A stretch of 48,309 bases of DNA, taken from positions 1 through 48,309 of the forward strand of contig JAPPNE010000072.1 of assembly GCA_028818775.1 (NCBI GenBank), in the 5' to 3' direction. Shown one piece after another: positions 32,323 through 41,936 of this stretch (positions are counted from its first letter, which is position 1; every line of letters starts with the position of its first letter). Source of the DNA: Deltaproteobacteria bacterium (lineage in GTDB: Bacteria > Desulfobacterota > Binatia > UBA9968 > JAJDTQ01). The translations under genes and the position numbers were made by a program. Under the pieces are notes generated by a model. It was not told the DNA's origin and searched no databases. It saw only the letters and a program-made list of their open reading frames with translations.

Positions 32323-33393
32323 TCACTCCTTGATGATCTTGGCCATCGCCTTTCGGGATTCCTCCGGCGCCGACACGATTTGCTTGATAAGCTCCTGTAC
32401 TTCTTCCCCCTTCAGCGGCTCGTCGTCCACGTAGCCGATCTTCCTTGCCTCGGCGAGGTACTGCGGGTCGTGGACGGTGGCCCAAAAGGCATCCCGCAGG
32501 ATCTTCACCACGTGCTTGGGAGTACCCGGGGGAGCCAGCATCGGGTAGGCGTTGCGGTACGTAAACGTCAGCATCTCCGCGATGTCCTTCGATTCGGCAT
32601 CCGGCGCGAGCTCGATCAGGGTCGGTATGTCGGCAAGCTCGGGATGCCGCTTCGTCGCCACCTGAACGAGCACCGAGACGAACGGCGTCTTGCTTCCCAA
32701 GCGCGCGAACCACTGTCTCTTTCTCGTCTTGGCCGAACTCCAGACGAAGCCGCAACGCATGTCCGCCTCGCCCTTCTCGATGGCGAGGTCGATGGCCGCA
32801 CCCCCCTGGTAGCCCACCACTTGCCGGGTGTTGAGACCGGTGAACTTCCGCACCATCTTGCCGATGGCCGCACCCGTGCTGGTGGCGCCTGCCTCGGCGT
32901 CGCGCAACTGCGTCTTCTTGGAACGCGCGACCGCCTCCTCCAGATTCGCTCCGACGCGGTCGATGCGGCCCACGCAGATCGCGGTGGCCGTGGTCAGGTT
33001 TCCCATCCAGTTGAACTTGTCGGCTTCGAAGCGCGCGGCCGGATCGCCGATGGCGTGCTGGAGACCGGTGCCCCGGATGATCTCCGCGATGGTGAGGCCA
33101 TCCGGCTTGGCGATGTTGTAGAGGTAGTTGCGCGCGCGCAGACCGCCGCCCCCGCTCCTGTTCTGTACGATCAGTTTCGGGTTGCCCGGTATGTGCCGGG
33201 ACGCGTGCCTCGCCCACAGCCTCGTCCTGATGTCATTCCCCGCGCCGGGCCCGGAGCCCACGATGACGAGGATGGTCTTGCCCTCATAGTACGGCTTGGT
33301 CTGGGCCTCCGCCGTTTCCGGCGCGCCCGGCATCGCCCCCTGGAGCAGCCAGACCGCAGCCGCAAGCATCAATATCTTGCTCGCCCGCTTCAT
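32323..33393 (-). CDS. TctC/Bug-family substrate-binding protein
   Basis: 356 aa. The signal peptide (KRASKILMLAAAVWLLQGA) is cut before ETAEAQTKPYY. The body has TILVIVGSGPGAGNDIRTRL, LIVQNRSGGGGLRARNYLYN and KPDGLTIAEI in the Bug arrangement. The first loop lacks the common PFxPGGxxD signature but is positionally equivalent. AAGGAGG lies six bases before ATG 33393. Third gene of tctB-tctA-tctC-MmgE/PrpD. The substrate is a carboxylate, probably the substrate of the MmgE/PrpD enzyme. Confidence 0.83.
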   Translation of the reverse strand: MKRASKILMLAAAVWLLQGAMPGAPETAEAQTKPYYEGKTILVIVGSGPGAGNDIRTRLWARHASRHIPGNPKLIVQNRSGGGGLRARNYLYNIAKPDGLTIAEIIRGTGLQHAIGDPAARFEADKFNWMGNLTTATAICVGRIDRVGANLEEAVARSKKTQLRDAEAGATSTGAAIGKMVRKFTGLNTRQVVGYQGGAAIDLAIEKGEADMRCGFVWSSAKTRKRQWFARLGSKTPFVSVLVQVATKRHPELADIPTLIELAPDAESKDIAEMLTFTYRNAYPMLAPPGTPKHVVKILRDAFWATVHDPQYLAEARKIGYVDDEPLKGEEVQELIKQIVSAPEESRKAMAKIIKE

Positions 33394-33484
33394 GGTGTGC
33401 CTCCTTTCAGAACGGTTGGAGATGCTACCCTCATTTGGCACCGGAAGACGATCTTCGTGAGGCTTCAGGACCGGCAACCCCTGT

Positions 33485-34987
33485 TCAATCCGGTTCCACG
33501 TTGCCCTCGACCGCCTCGTCCGTGGTTCTCAGCCTCTTGTACACGCTGAAGGAAACACTTCCCAGCAATATCAACGCCATGACCACGATGGTGGGCTGGA
33601 GAAGCCAGCCCGCCCCGTAGGCGCCGATCGAGATCCCGAGGTAGCGCTCGGCCAGGCGCCCCAGGACGAGCCCCAGGACGAATGGCGCCCTGGGCCATGC
33701 GAAGAGGACCATGAAATAGCCGAACACGCCGAATACCAGGGCTACCACGATATCCGCGAAATCGTTGTTCGCCGCAAAGGCACCGAGGAATACGAACACC
33801 ACCAGCACCGGGATGAGCAGATTCCCGCGGATAAAGGTGAGCTTGACCAACTGACTGAGGAAGAGGAACGCCACGCCGGCGGCGAGAACGTTGGAGATGA
33901 CCAGTATCCACACCATCGCGAGGGTCACGTCGAGGTGCTTGGTCAGCATATCCGGACCCGGTGTCAGGCCGACGATCAGAAAGGCTCCCAGGAGAATCGC
34001 CATCCCGGTGGTGCCCGGAACTCCGAAGGCTACCGTCGGGATGAGGTTCCCTCCCTCCTTCGAATTGTTCGCGGCTCCCGGCCCCAGTACGCCCTCCACA
34101 GCGCCCTTGCCGAAGCGGTTCTTGTCCTCCGAACTCTGCACCGCGTGGGCGTAAGCCATCCACTGGGAGACGCCGCCTCCAACGCCGGGCACGGCCCCGA
34201 CCATGACTCCGATCATGCCGCAGCGCATGGTGAGCCAGAAATGCCGGAAAGTATCCTTGACCCCCTCCATCACCCCGCTGATCTTCTCCACCTTCGCCTC
34301 GGCGATGCTCGTACCCCGCACCGCCAGATCCACGATCTCGGGAATCGCGAAGAGGCCCACGACCACGGGCGCCAGACTCAATCCCTCCCAGAGGTAGATG
34401 CTCCCCATGGTGTAGCGCAGGGTGCCGGTATGGTCTTCGATGCCCACGGCCGAGACGGCGAGGCCGATGCCGCCGGCCAGGATCCCCTTGCTAAGCGAAG
34501 CACTGCTGAGAGTGGCGAGGAAGGTGATCCCGAGAATGGTGAGCATGAATAGCTCGGGAGCGCCGAAGAACAGCACGAGAGGCCGCATGATCGGGATGGA
34601 GATGGCCAGGATGAGCGCCCCCTCCAGGCCGGCCACGAGGGAGCTCATGAGGGCGGCCCCCAGGGCCCTTCCCGCCTGGCCGTTCTTCGTCATGGGATAG
34701 CCGTCCATGATGGTCGCCGCCGAGGTCCCCTCGCCGGGGATGCCGAAAAGGATGGAGGTGATGTCGCCCGTCGTCCCGGTGATGGCATGCATGCCGAGGA
34801 GGAAGCAGAAGGCCGCAATGGGCTCCTGGATCGCGTAGGCGAAGGGGAGCATCAGCGCCAATGTGGTCAGACCGCCCAGCCCGGGCAGAATCCCGACGAC
34901 GAAGCCGACCGCTCCCCCGATCAACAGGAATCCGAACGCGGGCCAGGACAACACCTGGAACAAGCCACTGATGGCGGCCTCAATCAC
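33485..34987 (-). CDS. TctA-family large permease
   Basis: 500 aa, about 11 membrane helices. LPGLGGLTTLALMLPFAYAI, SILFGIPGEGTSAATIMDGY, GAVPGVGGGVSQWMAYAHAV and GPGAANNSKEGGNLIPTVAF are TctA signatures. GTG start with a weak GGGG site. It follows tctB by 45 bp and precedes tctC by 91 bp. It has more complete conserved motifs than the copy at 2578 and is the only tctA here with a matching tctB. Confidence 0.92.
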   Translation of the reverse strand: MIEAAISGLFQVLSWPAFGFLLIGGAVGFVVGILPGLGGLTTLALMLPFAYAIQEPIAAFCFLLGMHAITGTTGDITSILFGIPGEGTSAATIMDGYPMTKNGQAGRALGAALMSSLVAGLEGALILAISIPIMRPLVLFFGAPELFMLTILGITFLATLSSASLSKGILAGGIGLAVSAVGIEDHTGTLRYTMGSIYLWEGLSLAPVVVGLFAIPEIVDLAVRGTSIAEAKVEKISGVMEGVKDTFRHFWLTMRCGMIGVMVGAVPGVGGGVSQWMAYAHAVQSSEDKNRFGKGAVEGVLGPGAANNSKEGGNLIPTVAFGVPGTTGMAILLGAFLIVGLTPGPDMLTKHLDVTLAMVWILVISNVLAAGVAFLFLSQLVKLTFIRGNLLIPVLVVFVFLGAFAANNDFADIVVALVFGVFGYFMVLFAWPRAPFVLGLVLGRLAERYLGISIGAYGAGWLLQPTIVVMALILLGSVSFSVYKRLRTTDEAVEGNVEPD

Positions 34988-35032
34988 CTCGTACCCCGGA
35001 AGTTCGCCGATGTGTCACGGAGCATCGTTTCG

Positions 35033-35536
35033 TCAAAGCCCCAGCCAGAAGTAGAGTTTCCCCTCGGGCAAGGGGAGCCGAAGCACCTGGTCGAAGAGGC
35101 CCCAGTACAAGAGCCAGACCACGCCGGTCATCGCGATGGAGAGAACCCACCCTTCGCCCGACTTGACCTTGAGATAGAGAAATACGAACGGCGGTATCGT
35201 TACGGAGAGACCCACGAGCCAGCAAGCCAGGACGAACCCGAAGATCCACGCGAAAATATCGATCGTCCGCCGCCGCGCAATGACGGGATCGACGTCCTTC
35301 GTGAACTGAATGTCCGCCGGGGTAGCTCCCGTGTCGGGTTCGGGCAAGGGAACGCGATCTCCCCTACCCTCCTTCAAGTCAATGAGGACATGGAAGGCGG
35401 CCATCGCGAGCATGGGCACGCCGATCACCAGAGGATAGAGCTTGGCTTTGAAGGGCCACCCCCATGCCCCCCAGATCACGAGGCCGAAGAAGAGGAGCAC
35501 TAGGAAACCGAAGATGGTGTGCGGCCGAATCTTCAT
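35033..35536 (-). CDS. TctB-family small permease subunit
   Basis: 167 aa, four membrane helices: TIFGFLVLLFFGLVIWGAW, LYPLVIGVPMLAMAAFHVL, IDIFAWIFGFVLACWLVGL, and a C-terminal pair. Asp/Arg-rich cytosolic loop (about 60-90). I chose ATG 35536 with GGAAGG upstream; a GTG at 35554 lacks a site. First gene of the operon, divergent from the hydrolase gene at 35676 across about 140 bp. Confidence 0.88.
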   Translation of the reverse strand: MKIRPHTIFGFLVLLFFGLVIWGAWGWPFKAKLYPLVIGVPMLAMAAFHVLIDLKEGRGDRVPLPEPDTGATPADIQFTKDVDPVIARRRTIDIFAWIFGFVLACWLVGLSVTIPPFVFLYLKVKSGEGWVLSIAMTGVVWLLYWGLFDQVLRLPLPEGKLYFWLGL

Positions 35537-35675
35537 GAGCGCCTTCCTGGCCACGGAGATTGATTACGGCGGCCGCGATTGTATAAAGACCTGAGCGAAA
35601 CGGTCAAGGACCGATTTGAGCGCCATTTTCTCAAGGCAGACCCGCAACAGACACCAAGGAGGAAGGAATCTCACC

Positions 35676-36887
35676 ATGCGCGCAAGCACCGAGAGGAAGA
35701 CGAAACGCTGGCAGGAGCAACGCTGGGTACTGGACCAGGTCATCAAGGTGAGCGGTCTCGACTTCGACCAGGGGCGGTCGCACAAGATGCTGCGGAACTG
35801 CGGTCCGGGCATCGCCGGAGAGCTGCGCGGCATAGGTCAGCGGGTACAGAAGTTCACGGACTTCCCGCGGGAGTTCTCCCGCGCAGCGGAGAGCCGGGAG
35901 AAGCGGGCGCGGGCGGCGGAGGCGCTGGGGCACACAGTGGAGGCGCGCGAGCACTACTACGTGGCGGCCACCTACTACACCGCGGCCCAATGGGGCATCT
36001 TCGAGGACGGGAACCCCAAGCGCGTGGCCTGGGCGGAGAGCAAGCGCGACTGCTACGACCGCTACATCAAGTTCGCCGACCATCCCATCGAGCGGGTGGA
36101 CCTGCCGGTGCCCGGCGGGCAGATGGCGGCGCTGCTGCACCTGCCGCGCAAGCCGGCGCCCGGCGAGCAACTGCCGTGCATCCTCTACCAGCCGGGAATG
36201 GACGGCGTGAAGGAAGACAACCCGCTCATGGGCGACCCGCTGCTGGACCGCGGCCTGGCGATCCTCTCCATCGACGGACCTGGGCAGGGCGAAACCCGCG
36301 AGCGCGGCATCACCTGCACGGCATCGAACTGCGAGGACGGCGCCAAGGCTGCCTACGCGTACCTCAAGACCCGCCCGGAGATCGACAGCGAGCGCGTAGC
36401 GGTGTTCGGCTCCAGCATGGGCTCCTACTGGGGCACGCGCATGGCCGCGGCCGAGCCCGGCTTCAAGGCGTGCGCGGTGGCCGGCGTGTGCATGGAACCC
36501 AGCCAGTACACCATCTTCAACACCGCCGCCCCGAGCTTCAAGCTCAACTACATGTACATGTCCGGCTACGACGACGAGGCCGCGTTCGACGAGTTCTGCA
36601 AGACCCTGACCCTGGAGGGGGTCGCCGCGAAGATCCGCTGCCCGTACATGGTGGTGGCCGGGGAAGACGACGAGCTCTGCCCCATCGAGTTCGTCTACGA
36701 CGTCATGGACGAGGCCACTTGCCCCAAGGTGCTGTACGTCTACGAGGGCGAGCGCCATTCCATCCGCAACCCGGCGGCTCGGATCATCATTATCGACTGG
36801 CTCAAGGACTGCCTCGACGGCAAGCCGGTCACGTCCGAGAAGGTCTACGTGGAGATGAACGGCAAGGAGACGCGGACGCGGTTCTGA
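35676..36887 (+). CDS. Alpha/beta-hydrolase of the dihydropseudooxynicotine-hydrolase/FrsA-like group
   Basis: 403 aa. A helical N-terminal part (1-130) precedes a hydrolase core with QPGMDGVKED, SIDGPGQGETRERG, the nucleophile elbow FGSSMGSYWG, the acid in GEDDELCP and the His in YEGERHSIRNP. This layout is that of 2,6-dihydropseudooxynicotine hydrolase, which breaks C-C bonds in N-heterocycle degradation, and of esterases of the FrsA group. GGAGG and GGAAGG lie upstream. An inverted repeat follows the stop. Confidence 0.83.
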   Translation: MRASTERKTKRWQEQRWVLDQVIKVSGLDFDQGRSHKMLRNCGPGIAGELRGIGQRVQKFTDFPREFSRAAESREKRARAAEALGHTVEAREHYYVAATYYTAAQWGIFEDGNPKRVAWAESKRDCYDRYIKFADHPIERVDLPVPGGQMAALLHLPRKPAPGEQLPCILYQPGMDGVKEDNPLMGDPLLDRGLAILSIDGPGQGETRERGITCTASNCEDGAKAAYAYLKTRPEIDSERVAVFGSSMGSYWGTRMAAAEPGFKACAVAGVCMEPSQYTIFNTAAPSFKLNYMYMSGYDDEAAFDEFCKTLTLEGVAAKIRCPYMVVAGEDDELCPIEFVYDVMDEATCPKVLYVYEGERHSIRNPAARIIIIDWLKDCLDGKPVTSEKVYVEMNGKETRTRF

Positions 36888-36949
36888 CGTGTCCTGAAGC
36901 CGAGCGCGTCAACGAGGTTCCTTGACAGCCCTGTCCTGACGTGGTTCAT

Positions 36950-36976
36950 TCTGCGTCAGCCTTCGACTGACGCAGA
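36950..36976. terminator. Inverted repeat in the gap before the aldehyde dehydrogenase
   Basis: TCTGCGTCAG (36950-36959) and CTGACGCAGA (36967-36976) with a 7-nt loop. No T tract follows. It probably ends the hydrolase transcript. The rest of the 184-bp gap shows nothing distinct. Confidence 0.4.
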
Positions 36977-37071
36977 TTCGCCGAAACCGCCCCTTCACCG
37001 GTTACGACGCAAAATCCCGGCCAAGTCCCGCGGGCTGCAAATCAATTCAATTCACGAGGAGAGTTCGTCCC

Positions 37072-38529
37072 ATGCAGATGTTCATTGCAGGCGAGTACAC
37101 GGATACGGCAAGCGGCGAGACCACATCCATCTACAACCCGGCCACCGGTGAGTTGGTGGACACCGTTCCCAAGGGCACGGCGGAAGACGTCCAAAGGGCC
37201 GTGGCGGCCGCGGCGGAGGCGGCCGTGGAATGGGGCAAGTTCGCCCCCTCCAAGCGCGGCGAGTGCCTGTCCGAGGCCGCGCGTCTCGTGCTGGAGAACG
37301 AGAAGGAACTCACGCAGCTCCTCACCAAGGAGCAGGGCAAGGCGCTGCGGGAGTCGGTGCTGGAGATCCGCCGCTTCGCCCACACCCTGGAGCACTACGC
37401 CGGCATGGCCAAGACCCTGCGCGGCGGCTACGTCAAGCTCGCCGACGGGCGCTACGGCCTCATCATGCACAAGCCCATGGGCGTGGTGGGCTCCATCGTG
37501 CCGTGGAACTTTCCGGTATCGCTGATGGGCAACAAGGTGGGACCGGCGCTCCTCGCGGGCAACGCCATGGTCATCAAGCCCGCCAGCACTACGCCGCTGA
37601 CCGCCACCCGGTGCGTCGAGCTGGTGCAGAGGGCGGGGCTTCCCAAGGGCACCATCAACATGGTCACCGGACCGGGCGGCGCGGTGGGCGAGGAGATCCT
37701 CCGTAACCCGGTCATCCGCAAGGTGGGCTTCACCGGCGCCACCGATACCGGCAAGCGGATCATGGAAGTGGCCTCCCAGGAGGTCAAGCGGGTGACCCTG
37801 GAGCTGGGCGGCAGCGACCCCATGATCGTTTGCAGCGACGCCAACATCGACCGGGCCGTGAGCGCGGCCTCGGTGGGCCGCTTCTTCAACTGCGGCCAGG
37901 CCTGTCTGGCGGTGAAGCGCCTCTACCTGTACGACGAGATCTACGACGAGTTCGTCGGGAAACTGGTGGAGAAAGTGCGCAAGCTGCGGGTGGGCAACGG
38001 CCTCACCAAGGGCACCATGCTCGGACCGCTGCATACCAAGGGACAGCGCGAAGAGGTGGAGGAGCAGGTGGAGGACGCGGTGCAGAAGGGTGCCAAGGTG
38101 CTGGTGGGCGGCGACCGCCCCAAGGGCGACGAATACGACAAGGGCAACTTCCTGAACCCGTCCATCGTGGTGGATGTCGACCCCAAGTCCAAGCTGCTGT
38201 CGGACGAGGTTTTCGGACCGGCCCTGCCGGTGGTGCGGATCAGGAACCTCGAAGAAGGTCTGGCGCTGGCCAACGACTCCATCTTCGGACTGGGCTCCTC
38301 GGTGTGGACCCAGGACGTCGACAAGGCCATGTACGCGGCCGAGAAGCTCGACGCCGGCTACACCTGGGTCAACTCCGCGCAGATCATCTACGACGAGCTC
38401 CCCTTCGGCGGCGTCAAGCAGAGCGGCGTCGGCAAGGAGCACGGCAACGAGGCCGTGGAGCACTACAGCGAGGTCAAGTCCGTGGTCATGGCCACGGAGC
38501 AAACTTCCGAGATGGTGGGAGGCGAATAG
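37072..38529 (+). CDS. NAD(P)-dependent aldehyde dehydrogenase
   Basis: 485 aa. PWNFPVSLMGNKVGPALLAG, TGATDTGKRIME, the catalytic Glu in LELGGSDPMIV and Cys in FFNCGQACLAVKR, and the C-terminal ELPFGGVKQSGVGKEHG are the full ALDH set. It oxidises a semialdehyde to the acid with NAD(P). Closest in pattern to succinate-semialdehyde/aliphatic aldehyde enzymes. GAGGAG lies about nine bases upstream. It heads the plus-strand catabolic run. Confidence 0.93.
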   Translation: MQMFIAGEYTDTASGETTSIYNPATGELVDTVPKGTAEDVQRAVAAAAEAAVEWGKFAPSKRGECLSEAARLVLENEKELTQLLTKEQGKALRESVLEIRRFAHTLEHYAGMAKTLRGGYVKLADGRYGLIMHKPMGVVGSIVPWNFPVSLMGNKVGPALLAGNAMVIKPASTTPLTATRCVELVQRAGLPKGTINMVTGPGGAVGEEILRNPVIRKVGFTGATDTGKRIMEVASQEVKRVTLELGGSDPMIVCSDANIDRAVSAASVGRFFNCGQACLAVKRLYLYDEIYDEFVGKLVEKVRKLRVGNGLTKGTMLGPLHTKGQREEVEEQVEDAVQKGAKVLVGGDRPKGDEYDKGNFLNPSIVVDVDPKSKLLSDEVFGPALPVVRIRNLEEGLALANDSIFGLGSSVWTQDVDKAMYAAEKLDAGYTWVNSAQIIYDELPFGGVKQSGVGKEHGNEAVEHYSEVKSVVMATEQTSEMVGGE

Positions 38530-38566
38530 GCCGAACCCGCAACGCCAGCAGGAAGACGAGAGTGTA

Positions 38567-38587
38567 GGGCGGATTTCAAATCCGCCC
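38567..38587. repeat. REP-like palindrome, TGTAGGGCGGATTT type
   Basis: GGGCGGATTT and AAATCCGCCC are perfect complements across a single C, in the gap between the aldehyde dehydrogenase and ligase genes. It shares the leading TGTAGGG with the element at 8101 but not the rest. Confidence 0.65.
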
Positions 38588-38637
38588 GCGCCCGTATCGC
38601 GCTCTCGGGCCGGTACGGGCTCCGAATCGAAACGAGC

Positions 38638-40191
38638 ATGACGGCCCCGCGACTCGAACTGCCGGATCCCTACAACGCCGCGACCACGTTCGTCGACGAC
38701 AACATCGCCGCCGGCCGCGGCGAGCGCACTGCTATCCTGCACGAGGACGAGCGGTACACCTACCGGCAGGTCCAGGAGGCGGTGAACCGCGCCGGCAACG
38801 CATTCCGCGCCCTCGGCCTGGACACCGAGCAGCGCGTCCTGCTGGTGCTGCCCGACAGCCCGCAGTTCGCCTTCGCCTTCTTCGGCGCCATCAAGATCGG
38901 CGCCGTCCCCATACCCGTCAATCCCTGGATGCACGCGGCCGACTACGAGTACCTGCTCAACGACAGCCGCGCGCGCATCGTCGTGGTGCACGAGTCCGCG
39001 CTGCCGGAGATCGAGGCCATCGGCGCGCGGCCGCGCCACCTGAAGCACGTGGTGGTGGTGGGGACGCCGCGCGGCGAAGCCACCGGGTGGGACGCGCTCA
39101 TGGAGGGGCAGCCGGTTGAGCTCGCGGCCGAACCCACCGGGCGCGACGACGTGGTCATGTGGAACTACACCTCGGGCAGCACGGGCAACCCCAAGGGCGC
39201 GGTCCACCTCCAGCACGACATGATCACCATCACGGACCTGTTCGTGAAGCCGGTGCTGGGCATGACCGAGGACGACGTCTGCTTTTCCGCGTCCAAGCTG
39301 TTCTTCTCCTACGGGCTGGGCAACTCCCTCTACTTCCCCTTCCGTTTCGGTGCCGCGGGCGTATTGTGGCCCGAGCGGCCCGATCCGGAGAAGATCCTGC
39401 AGACCATCGAGCGCTACCGTCCGACCTTCTTCTTCTCGGTGCCGACGCTGTACGCGCGCATGCTGCGGGTGGAGAAGGAGTATGATCTCGGCTCTCTCCG
39501 GATCTGCCTTTCGTCGGGCGAGCCGCTGCCCCCGGCGCTGTTCCACCAGTGGCGCGACAAGGTCGGCGTGGAGCTGCTGGACGTGGTGGGCTCCACCGAG
39601 GCCACCCACGACTTCCTCGCCAACCGGCCGGGCCGGGCCAAGGCCGGCAGCAGCGGCGAGGTGACGCCGGCGTTCGTTGCCAAGGTGGTGGACGACGAGG
39701 GGCGCGAGGTGCCCAACGGCGAGGTGGGGAACCTGTACGTGGCCGGCGACGCCACGGCGCCCTACTACTGGAACAAGCACGAGCAGACCCAGCGCACGAT
39801 GCAGGGCGAGTGGCTCCGGACCGGCGACACCTACTACCGCGACGACGACGGCTATTTCTGGTACTGCGGCCGCTCCGACGACATGCTCAAGGTGGGCGGC
39901 CTGTGGGTCTCGCCCATCGAGGTGGAGAACGCGCTGATGGAGCATCCGTCGGTGCTGGAGGCCGCGGTGACCGGCGAGGCCGACGCCGACGGGCTCATCA
40001 AGCCCAAGGCCTACGTCATCCTCCAGAACGGGCAAGACGGCACCGACGCGCTGCGCCAGGCGCTGCAGGACTTCATCAAGGGCAGCCTCGAGCCGTACAA
40101 GTACCCGCGCTGGGTGGAGTTCGTGGACGATCTGCCCAAGACCGTCACGGGCAAGATACAGCGGTTCAGGCTCAGGGAAGGCAATTCGTGA
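38638..40191 (+). CDS. Benzoate-CoA-ligase-like acyl-CoA synthetase
   Basis: 517 aa ANL enzyme. P-loop WNYTSGSTGNPKGAVHLQHD, SSGEPLPPALFHQW, the VVGSTEATHDFL A5-like motif, GEWLRTGDTYYRDDDGYFWY, GRSDDMLKVGGLWVSP and the catalytic Lys in LPKTVTGKIQRF. FSASKLFFSYGLGN and KLGxxLYFP-like spacing match aromatic acid-CoA ligases. It forms an aromatic acyl-CoA from acid, ATP and CoA. A ribosome site is weak. Confidence 0.9.
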   Translation: MTAPRLELPDPYNAATTFVDDNIAAGRGERTAILHEDERYTYRQVQEAVNRAGNAFRALGLDTEQRVLLVLPDSPQFAFAFFGAIKIGAVPIPVNPWMHAADYEYLLNDSRARIVVVHESALPEIEAIGARPRHLKHVVVVGTPRGEATGWDALMEGQPVELAAEPTGRDDVVMWNYTSGSTGNPKGAVHLQHDMITITDLFVKPVLGMTEDDVCFSASKLFFSYGLGNSLYFPFRFGAAGVLWPERPDPEKILQTIERYRPTFFFSVPTLYARMLRVEKEYDLGSLRICLSSGEPLPPALFHQWRDKVGVELLDVVGSTEATHDFLANRPGRAKAGSSGEVTPAFVAKVVDDEGREVPNGEVGNLYVAGDATAPYYWNKHEQTQRTMQGEWLRTGDTYYRDDDGYFWYCGRSDDMLKVGGLWVSPIEVENALMEHPSVLEAAVTGEADADGLIKPKAYVILQNGQDGTDALRQALQDFIKGSLEPYKYPRWVEFVDDLPKTVTGKIQRFRLREGNS

Positions 40192-40207
40192 TCCAAACGG
40201 GGGTTCC

Positions 40208-40909
40208 ATGGACGACTTGGTAGCGTTGCGGGACAAGGTGGCCATCTCGTGCAACATCCTGGCCATCGAGGGACACTGGGACAACATCCTGGGACACGTG
40301 TCGGCGCGGGTGCCGGGGGAGAACGCCATGCTGATGAAGCCCCACAGCTACGGCTTCGAGGAGATCCGCCCCTACCACATCATCAAGGTGGACTTCGACG
40401 GCACCAAGATCGAGGGCGACTATGAGCGCCACTCCGAGGTGTTCATCCACACCGAGATCTACAAGGCGCGGCCCGACGTGAACTGCGTCATCCACAGCCA
40501 TCCGCCCTACGCCACGGCCTTCGGGTCGCTGAGGCAGCCGTTGCGCCCGGTGAGCCACGAGGGCTCCATCTTTCACGACGGGCTGCCGCTGTTCGACTAC
40601 ACCACGATCCTGATCCGCACGCCGGAGCTGGGCGTGAAGCTCGCCGAGAAGCTGGAGGGGGCCCGCGCCGTGCTGATGAAGAACCACGGCACCACCGTGG
40701 TGGCCGAATCGGTGGAGACCGCCACCCTCTACGCCATCTTCCTGGAAAAGGCGTGCCGCATCCAGCTCCTGGCCGCGGCCGCCGGCGACCCTACCTGGAG
40801 CAGCGACGACGAGGCGCGCGAGAAGTACGACCAGATCTACACGCCGCACCGCCTCGGCAGCATGTGGGACTATTTCGTGCGGCGGGCGAAACGGCTCGCC
40901 ATCGACTGA
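40208..40909 (+). CDS. Class II aldolase/adducin-family protein
   Basis: 233 aa. Zinc ligands in VIHSHPPYATAFGS and the third His in MKNHGTTVVAESVE, with GHVSARVPGE near the N-terminus (phosphate-loop region of fuculose aldolase types). Family members act as aldolases, epimerases or decarboxylases, including hydroxyaromatic and 3,4-dihydroxyphthalate 2-decarboxylase-type proteins. It is 16 bp after the ligase gene, so a role in the same aromatic route is plausible. Confidence 0.85.
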   Translation: MDDLVALRDKVAISCNILAIEGHWDNILGHVSARVPGENAMLMKPHSYGFEEIRPYHIIKVDFDGTKIEGDYERHSEVFIHTEIYKARPDVNCVIHSHPPYATAFGSLRQPLRPVSHEGSIFHDGLPLFDYTTILIRTPELGVKLAEKLEGARAVLMKNHGTTVVAESVETATLYAIFLEKACRIQLLAAAAGDPTWSSDDEAREKYDQIYTPHRLGSMWDYFVRRAKRLAID

Positions 40910-40925
40910 CCCCGGAGGTAACGAA

Positions 40926-41924
40926 ATGGCCGAGAAACTTCATCTGACGCTGGCGTGCGGCGACTACGAGAGCATCCGCGCCCTCAAGGAAGGGGTGATC
41001 CAGCCCGACGGCATCGAGCTCACCGTGCTCACGGACATGGACTCGTCCACCCGGCACTGGCGCATCGCCCGGTTCCGGGAGTTCGACGTGGGCGAGCACT
41101 CGGGCTCGTCCTACCTGCTGGCCAAGGACCGCGGCGAGGCGGACGACCTGACCGCCATCCCGGTGTTCCTGCACCGCCGGTTTCGCCACGGCTTCATCTT
41201 CGTCAACGCGGACAAGGGCATCCAGTCGCCCAAGGACCTCATCGGCAAGACCGTGGGGCTCAAGAACTGGCAGGCCACCGCGCTCCTGTGGATCCGCGGC
41301 ACCCTGCAGGACGAGTACGGCGTCTCGTTCACCGACCTGGAATGGCGCGCCGAGAGGGAGGAGGACGTGCCGTTCGATCCGCCGGAGGGACTCCGGATGG
41401 AGCGCCTGCCCAAGGGCAAACGGGTCGAGGACATGCTCGTCGAGGGCGAGCTGGACGCGGTCATCCACCCCGACATCCTCGCGCCCATCCTGGAAGGCGA
41501 CACCCGTGTCAAGCGCCTCTTCGACGATCCCAAGCAGGTGGAGATGGACTACTTCAAGCGCACCGGGATCTTTCCCATCATGCACACGACCGTCATCAAG
41601 CGGGAGATCGTGGAGAAGCATCCCTGGGTGCCCATGAACCTGATGGTGGCGTTCGAGAAGGCCAAGCAGTGGACCTACAACCGCATGGACAACCCCCGGA
41701 TCGTGCCGCTGGCGTTTTTCCGGGACGCCTGGGAGGAGCAGCTTGAGCAGTTGGGCGAGGACCCGTGGGTCTACGGGCTCAACGACACTAACCGCAACAA
41801 CTTCGGCACGCTGGCGCGCTACTCCCGCGAGCAAGGCATGTGCAGGAACGAAGCCGACGTGGACGAGCTGTTCCACGAGTCCGTCCGCGGCGAGGAGTGG
41901 AAGCTGGCGCGCTCCCGCGGGTAA
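40926..41924 (+). CDS. 4,5-dihydroxyphthalate-decarboxylase-like / NMT1-like periplasmic-fold protein
   Basis: 332 aa without a signal peptide. LTLACGDYESIRALKEGVIQ, GIELTVLTD, FREFDVGEHSGSSYLL, AIPVFLHRRFRHGFIFVN and YFKRTGIFPIMHTTVI follow the pattern of proteins annotated 4,5-dihydroxyphthalate decarboxylase. These share the type 2 periplasmic binding-protein fold. Absence of a leader favours an enzyme over a transporter part. GGAGG lies seven bases upstream, 16 bp after the aldolase gene. Confidence 0.82.
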   Translation: MAEKLHLTLACGDYESIRALKEGVIQPDGIELTVLTDMDSSTRHWRIARFREFDVGEHSGSSYLLAKDRGEADDLTAIPVFLHRRFRHGFIFVNADKGIQSPKDLIGKTVGLKNWQATALLWIRGTLQDEYGVSFTDLEWRAEREEDVPFDPPEGLRMERLPKGKRVEDMLVEGELDAVIHPDILAPILEGDTRVKRLFDDPKQVEMDYFKRTGIFPIMHTTVIKREIVEKHPWVPMNLMVAFEKAKQWTYNRMDNPRIVPLAFFRDAWEEQLEQLGEDPWVYGLNDTNRNNFGTLARYSREQGMCRNEADVDELFHESVRGEEWKLARSRG

Positions 41925-41936
41925 CACCGCCGTCCG

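Noticed and set aside
37042..40329. 1095-codon minus-strand open frame
   Set aside because: Antisense to the aldehyde dehydrogenase and ligase genes, both with complete family motifs and ribosome sites. The minus frame has no recognisable domain.
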